From Nitrospinota bacterium (lineage in GTDB: Bacteria > Nitrospinota > Nitrospinia > UBA9942): 17,642 nucleotides of DNA. Shown one piece after another: positions 13,762 to 17,642 of this stretch. The stretch lies in NCBI GenBank assembly GCA_003489165.1, contig DNJG01000093.1, forward strand, positions 1 through 17,642, written 5' to 3'. Both the position numbers and the translations under genes were made by a program. Every line of letters starts with the position of its first letter. The first letter of the stretch is position 1. The notes below the pieces were generated by a model. It made no database searches. It was not told where the DNA came from and was given only the letters and a program-made list of their open reading frames with translations.

Positions 13762-14199
13762 ATGGATAAACTAAAAAATAAAGAATCTATTAGCAATAAA
13801 GAATGTTTTTCTAAATATCATCAGGCAGCATTCGTATATCTTCTGAATGCATTAGTCTATTTCTTCATTGCTACCTTCAGGATGCCTCCTCATGATTTTG
13901 GCATATTTAATTACCTCTTTTATACACTTGGTGCAATTTTCATGGTAATCTTTCCCTACCTTATATATAAAGAATACAGGATATTTACGGCAACACTATC
14001 TATCATATATCTTGCAAGGACAATCGTTACATTATTTGCGATACCCTATTATTCAATTCTAATGGTCTTTATGTTTATACTACATGCCCTTACCTGCTTT
14101 ATGCTTGCAAGGGCTGTGTGGGATATAAAGATATTGAACATTATCCGCTCTACTGTCAAAGGTGAAGATAAGGTGGGCGGTGTTTTTCAAAAGGAGTAA
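13762..14199 (+). CDS. small membrane protein, unknown function
   Basis: From ATG 13762 the protein has 145 residues. About four hydrophobic segments follow a polar, Lys-rich start: AAFVYLLNALVYFFIATF, then FNYLFYTLGAIFMVIFPYLI, then TATLSIIYLARTIVTLFAIP, then SILMVFMFILHALTCFMLAR. A cytoplasmic tail closes it. An in-frame ATG at 13726 lies between the -35 and -10 elements and so is unlikely to be the start; the mRNA would have a leader of only a few bases. I do not recognise the family. It ends four bases before the tandem PCP_red gene, whose ribosome binding site overlaps its stop region, so the two are cotranscribed and may work together. Confidence 0.75.
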   Translation: MDKLKNKESISNKECFSKYHQAAFVYLLNALVYFFIATFRMPPHDFGIFNYLFYTLGAIFMVIFPYLIYKEYRIFTATLSIIYLARTIVTLFAIPYYSILMVFMFILHALTCFMLARAVWDIKILNIIRSTVKGEDKVGGVFQKE

Positions 14200-14203
14200 A
14201 TAT

Positions 14204-14776
14204 ATGACAGTTGATATCAAAGATGAAGAAATTGTATGGACAGACGATGCACTGAAACGGGTTGAAAATGCCCCTGATTTTGTGAAACCCGGAATAAGAA
14301 AGCTTATGGTCAAAAGGGCTAAGGAGAGAGGCAAGAAAATAATAGATTCTGAATTTCTTACAGAGATAAGAAATGAATCCATGATGCTTGCCTCAAAGAG
14401 GATGAAAAAGATAGGTTTTGAGGAGTTGAAGATGGATGCCTTTGATAAGGCAAAGGAGAAACTGCGGAGTGCAAGAAAGAAAGATGTGATAGACAATATA
14501 AAGAACTTCCTCTCCAAGAGAACATCAAAAAATGAGGTAATAATTGAAAAGTTTTCACAATATTTAGAGGATGATTCGCAAGGTTTAGGCTGGACGAAAG
14601 AGGCAAGAGAGAGGATGGAAAAGGTTCCACCTTTCGTAAGAGAAATGGCAAAAAAGACAATTGAGGAGCAGGCTAAAAAGAAAGGTTATCGCATGATAAC
14701 GGCAGAGTTTCTAAAAGAGGCTTTTAATGAATTAATACCATCGGCAGCAAAAAATGCAATAGGTATTAAAAGCTAG
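14204..14776 (+). CDS. protein with two PCP_red domains
   Basis: The protein has 190 residues from ATG 14204, chosen because AAGGAG (14191-14196) precedes it at normal distance; an upstream in-frame ATG at 14162 has none. Two copies of one module are visible: residues 10-54 (IVWTDDALKRVENAPDFVKP) and 128-177 (LGWTKEARERMEKVPPFVRE). Each follows the pattern W-T-x-x-A-x-x-R-(M/V)-x-x-(V/A)-P-x-F-V, then a basic helix and an I-T/D-x-E-F-L end. This matches PCP_red, the small C-terminal domain of the light-independent protochlorophyllide reductase B subunit, here without the reductase core. It also occurs alone in non-phototrophs, where its role is unclear. The linker is Lys-rich and helical. No signal or membrane segment is present. 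Confidence 0.82.
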   Translation: MTVDIKDEEIVWTDDALKRVENAPDFVKPGIRKLMVKRAKERGKKIIDSEFLTEIRNESMMLASKRMKKIGFEELKMDAFDKAKEKLRSARKKDVIDNIKNFLSKRTSKNEVIIEKFSQYLEDDSQGLGWTKEARERMEKVPPFVREMAKKTIEEQAKKKGYRMITAEFLKEAFNELIPSAAKNAIGIKS

Positions 14777-15555
14777 AAGAAATTATAGCCAACCCCGGCA
14801 AATATCCTCGCATCTAAATTTTTAACAGCACTTTCAACTGGCGACCCATCGTAATCAAGTATCAAATTAAGAATAACTGCAAGATTTTTATAGAGGCTTT
14901 CAATTAATTTAAACTCGCCCCTTATCCTATGATTATCTGCACCTGCAAGAGATGGGAGATATTCATCTTTAGTCACAAATCTCGCTGTCTTTGAAAACTT
15001 ATATGTATAGTTTATGCCGATCCTTCCCTCATGATAATAATCATCCTTTCGATTACCACCAAAATCCTCCCCCTGCAAACCTATACCTGCCTCAAGAGAT
15101 AATTCCTCATAAGCATCACTTATCAGTTTATATCCATATCCTATCCCCAATGAAGAGCGAAGATTGAGTCTTTGAAACTCATCATGTTTTAATGCGCCAA
15201 GCAGGTATGTGTAATGACTTTTATCAAAATCATGCGCCCCTTTAAGTCTTCCTTCAGATGTCTTCACAATAAGTTTCTGTGAATGCTCGCCGTAATATAG
15301 ATTACCATCAAACCCGATACTATTCCCCCCTGAACCATAGAAAAGTTCGGTCCCTGTAAATATTGATGTGGTATCGGCATTCCCAGTGGTTGATGTAAGG
15401 CTGAACTGCACAAGTGCCAATTTATTATCACCTGATGTCCCTGCTGTGCCCACCTCTTCAAACTCGTTATCAGCCTCTTCAGAAAAGACAGGCAGGACAA
15501 AAACAATAAAATTTAAAACAACACAAAACAAAGATATTAGACTCTTTTTAAACAT
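14773..15555 (-). CDS. DUF481-family outer-membrane beta-barrel protein
   Basis: The protein has 260 residues. A Sec signal peptide covers residues 1-25 (cleavage near VFSEEA). The remainder is alternating beta-strand sequence (LALVQFSLTSTTGNADTTSI, LRSSLGIGYGYKLI, GRIGINYTYKF) ending in aromatic F, as outer-membrane barrels do. The pattern fits the DUF481 / YdiY salt-induced outer-membrane family. It is transcribed alone from a good promoter toward the tandem PCP_red gene and shares the palindromic CTAG stop with it. GGAGGG lies just before the ATG. Function unknown beyond envelope location. Confidence 0.85.
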   Translation of the reverse strand: MFKKSLISLFCVVLNFIVFVLPVFSEEADNEFEEVGTAGTSGDNKLALVQFSLTSTTGNADTTSIFTGTELFYGSGGNSIGFDGNLYYGEHSQKLIVKTSEGRLKGAHDFDKSHYTYLLGALKHDEFQRLNLRSSLGIGYGYKLISDAYEELSLEAGIGLQGEDFGGNRKDDYYHEGRIGINYTYKFSKTARFVTKDEYLPSLAGADNHRIRGEFKLIESLYKNLAVILNLILDYDGSPVESAVKNLDARIFAGVGYNFF

Positions 15556-15580
15556 TTACCCTCCATTAAAAATTTTTACT

Positions 15581-15609
15581 ATTATCTATGTCCATATCCA
15601 TTATGTCAA
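15581..15609 (-). promoter_or_regulatory. sigma70-type promoter of the DUF481 gene
   Basis: TTGACA (15604-15609 on the minus strand), a 17-base spacer and GATAAT (15581-15586; five of six matches). Start expected near 15574, about 18 bases before the ATG. Confidence 0.7.
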
Positions 15610-15695
15610 GAATAAAAATAGCACTAAAAAAAATCAGTAGAATCTGCCTGTAAATGTTGTTAGACTTATAAAAATATTATCAGGAAAATAAAGTT

Positions 15696-16850
15696 ATGTT
15701 TCACATTGCCACAGAAGAAGAGATAAAATCAGGCAAGACTACGGACATATATTTTGACCGCACTGTCCGGATACTCAAGGCAAAGGGTATTATCAAGAGG
15801 GCAAAGGCAGAGGTAAGGCTAAAGGGATTTCCACAGGACTGGAAGTGGGGCATCCTTTCAGGCATAGAAGAAATAGCAGAGTTGTTAAAAGGGCTTCCTG
15901 TAGATGTTTATTGTATGGATGAGGGGACTATATTTAATGAATATCAGCCAGTCCTGGTCATTGATGGGATATACACAGACTACTGCATTTACGAAACAGC
16001 GCTTCTCGGATTTTTGTGTCAGGCATCAGGTATAGCCACAAAGGCTGCGAGGTGCAGAAAGACAGCAAGAGATAGATTATTAATAAGCTTCGGTGCAAGG
16101 CGAATGCACCCTGCCATTACACCAATGGTTGAGAGGAATGCTTTTATCGGTGGATGTGACGGGGTTTCAGCAATAAAGAGTGCTGAACTCCTTGGGGAAG
16201 ACCCTTCAGGGACAATCCCTCATGCCCTTGTCTTAATGCTCGGTGACTCTGCCGAGGCAGTTAAGGCATTTCATGAGGTAATAGAGTCAAAGGTAAAAAG
16301 GGTGTGTCTTGTGGATACATTCTGTGATGAAAAGTTTGAATCTATAAAGGCTGCTGAAGTAATGGGTGATAAATTATTTGGTGTAAGACTTGACACCCCG
16401 GGCTCAAGGCGTGGAGATTTGCTTGAGATATGCCGTGAGGTCAGGTGGGAGCTTGATTACCGCGGATATAAAAATGTGAAGATATTAGTAAGCGGCGGTA
16501 TAAATGAAAATGAGATTGAAAGGTTGAATGATGTGGTGGATGGCTATGGTGTCGGGACGGCTATCAGCGGTGCATCCACAATAGACTTTTCCTTTGACAT
16601 AATGGAGATTGAAGGAAAGCCTGTTGCAAAGAGGGGAAAAAAATCAGGAAGCAAGCAGGTTTACAGGTGTAAATCATGTTTTAAATTTACAGTGGTGCCT
16701 CTCCATGAAAAGATTGGGAAGTGTAACTGTGGCGGTGAAAATGAAGCCCTCCTTAAACCTCTCATTAAAGATGGGAAAATAGTAAGAACCCTCCCCAAAC
16801 CGCAGGAGATAAGGAAATATGTATTGGAGCAGTTGAAAAAGATTCAATGA
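15696..16850 (+). CDS. pncB: nicotinate phosphoribosyltransferase, archaeal type
   Basis: The protein has 384 residues. It makes nicotinate mononucleotide from nicotinate and PRPP for NAD salvage, in the cytoplasm. Visible signatures: YFDRTVRILKAKG at the start, SFGARRMHPAITPMVERNAF with the substrate-binding arginines and histidine, GVRLDTPGSRRGD with the catalytic-site Asp region, and VSGGINENEIERLNDVVDGYGVGT for phosphate binding. The C-terminus has a zinc-knuckle-like cluster (CKSC, then CNC). This is the short form best known from archaea such as Thermoplasma, not the E. coli PncB form. Its TGA overlaps the thiL ATG (ATGA), so the two vitamin-cofactor genes are translationally coupled. 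AGGA stands about ten bases before the ATG. Confidence 0.92.
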   Translation: MFHIATEEEIKSGKTTDIYFDRTVRILKAKGIIKRAKAEVRLKGFPQDWKWGILSGIEEIAELLKGLPVDVYCMDEGTIFNEYQPVLVIDGIYTDYCIYETALLGFLCQASGIATKAARCRKTARDRLLISFGARRMHPAITPMVERNAFIGGCDGVSAIKSAELLGEDPSGTIPHALVLMLGDSAEAVKAFHEVIESKVKRVCLVDTFCDEKFESIKAAEVMGDKLFGVRLDTPGSRRGDLLEICREVRWELDYRGYKNVKILVSGGINENEIERLNDVVDGYGVGTAISGASTIDFSFDIMEIEGKPVAKRGKKSGSKQVYRCKSCFKFTVVPLHEKIGKCNCGGENEALLKPLIKDGKIVRTLPKPQEIRKYVLEQLKKIQ

Positions 16851-17642
16851 AACTAAGCCAGTTAGGTGAGTTTGGATTGATAAAAAATGCAAGAGATATT
16901 TTTAAGAGTCTCAATGAAAATATTGTTGTAGGAATTGGAGATGATTGTGCAGCAATTAAACTTAGAAAAGGTTTCCTCCTTATTGCTACCACAGATGCCC
17001 TTGTAGAGGGTATTCACTTCAAACTTGATTATATCCAGCCATACCAACTCGGAATCAAATCCATAAATATAAATTTAAGTGATATTGCTGCAATGGGCGG
17101 AATACCACTTCATGCCCTCTTATCCATAGCAGTCCCTCCGAATATTTCTGTTAACTTCATGGATGACTTTTTTAAAGGAGTAAAGGATGGGGCTAAGAGA
17201 TTTAAGGTTTCAATAATAGGTGGAAATGTATCTTCATCAAAAAATGAATTCTCTATAAATATGGCAATCCTTGGTGAAGTTAAAAAAAAATATATGCTTT
17301 TGCGAAAAGGTGCAAAGGCAGGGGATAAGATTTTTGTGACTGGGTATTTGGGGGATTCAGCGGCAGGATTGGAAATACTAAAAAGAAGTCAGAAGTCAGA
17401 AGTCAGAAGTCAGAAAAAAAGAAAATTAATAAAAAGGCATTTAATGCCAATTCCGAGACTTGAAGAGGGGAGATTCTTGGCTGTAAAAAAACTTGCTACA
17501 TCCATGACTGATATAAGCGATGGTCTGGCATCAGACATAAGAAGGATATGCGAGGAGAGTGATGTTGGTGCAAATATATTTACTAAAAATATCCCTATAT
17601 CAAAAGAGTTAAAAGATTTTACCTCTTCTCAACTCAAAACTC
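16847..17642 (+). CDS. thiL: thiamine-monophosphate kinase, cut by the right edge
   Basis: An open frame of 265 codons continues off the window. It phosphorylates thiamine monophosphate to thiamine diphosphate. Motifs in order: QLGEFGLI, GIGDDCAAI, TTDALVEGIHF (metal- and ATP-binding), NLSDIAAMGG, GGNVSSS, GDSAAGLEIL, RHLMPIPR and MTDISDGLASDI. About 60 residues of the C-terminus are missing. Between GLEIL and RHLMPIPR, where other ThiL proteins have a variable loop, residues ~180-190 are encoded by a 7-base repeat (RSQKSEVRSQK), kept in frame. The last bases (TCTTCTCAACTCAAAACTC) may be the start of another such array. Coupled to pncB by ATGA. Confidence 0.93.
   Translation, partial: MKLSQLGEFGLIKNARDIFKSLNENIVVGIGDDCAAIKLRKGFLLIATTDALVEGIHFKLDYIQPYQLGIKSININLSDIAAMGGIPLHALLSIAVPPNISVNFMDDFFKGVKDGAKRFKVSIIGGNVSSSKNEFSINMAILGEVKKKYMLLRKGAKAGDKIFVTGYLGDSAAGLEILKRSQKSEVRSQKKRKLIKRHLMPIPRLEEGRFLAVKKLATSMTDISDGLASDIRRICEESDVGANIFTKNIPISKELKDFTSSQLKT
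17384..17415. repeat. 7-base tandem array inside thiL
   Basis: Four exact copies of AGAAGTC followed by AGAA, translated in the plus strand as a basic polar loop. The frame is kept through the array and the conserved ThiL motifs resume after it. Confidence 0.92.

Noticed and set aside
14080..14660. Minus-strand frames over the tandem PCP_red gene
   Set aside because: They are shadows of the plus-strand coding region, rich in Ser, Leu and Phe from antisense of Lys/Glu codons.
1..17642. tRNA, rRNA, insertion sequences or phage genes
   Set aside because: I saw no cloverleaf, transposase or integrase motif, and no target-site duplications.

Overview
The window is an AT-rich bacterial segment with a respiratory and cytochrome-maturation character. 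Nothing in it is phage- or plasmid-like. The gene mix points to an anaerobic or facultative environmental Gram-negative, perhaps Nitrospirota or a Desulfobacterota-like lineage: a type II molybdoenzyme paired with a CydA-like membrane protein, a Cys-type CcmE, a CGCG-type CcmH-like protein, a tandem PCP_red protein and an archaeal-type nicotinate phosphoribosyltransferase. The lineage is inferred, not shown.

Layout. Nearly all of 1-13652 is read on the minus strand. From 13652 down to 10214 lies a cytochrome c maturation block: ccmE, ccmF, a CcmH-like protein and a CcmI-like zinc-ribbon protein. After a repeat-filled gap, a good sigma70-type promoter (9952-9980) with an overlapping inverted repeat starts a second run. 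In transcription order this run is an ArsR regulator, a small secreted protein, a lipoprotein rhodanese, a YeeE/YedE sulfur transporter, a Tat-exported type II DMSO-reductase-family catalytic subunit, its four-cluster Fe-S partner, an unlisted 40-residue membrane peptide, a CydA-like membrane subunit, a membrane-anchored diheme cytochrome c and the start of another secreted protein cut by the left edge.

From 13722 on the plus strand a promoter drives a small membrane protein and a protein with two PCP_red domains. A DUF481 outer-membrane protein converges on them, sharing a CTAG stop. At the right edge are nicotinate phosphoribosyltransferase and a truncated thiL (16847 to the edge).

How it works together (inference): the molybdoenzyme and Fe-S subunit would exchange electrons with the quinone pool through the diheme cytochrome and the CydA-like protein, replacing the usual heme-b gamma subunit. 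The Ccm genes would mature the c-type cytochrome. The substrate is not evident; the rhodanese and YeeE/YedE genes suggest a link to sulfur compounds.

The most unusual signal is a set of short-period tandem arrays (7, 8 or 9 bases), each with its own sequence. They occur at about ten loci. Several form inverted pairs between genes, and others are translated: they supply the signal peptides of the CydA-like, CcmH-like and rhodanese proteins, both tails of the CcmH-like protein, the CcmE C-terminus and a loop inside ThiL.
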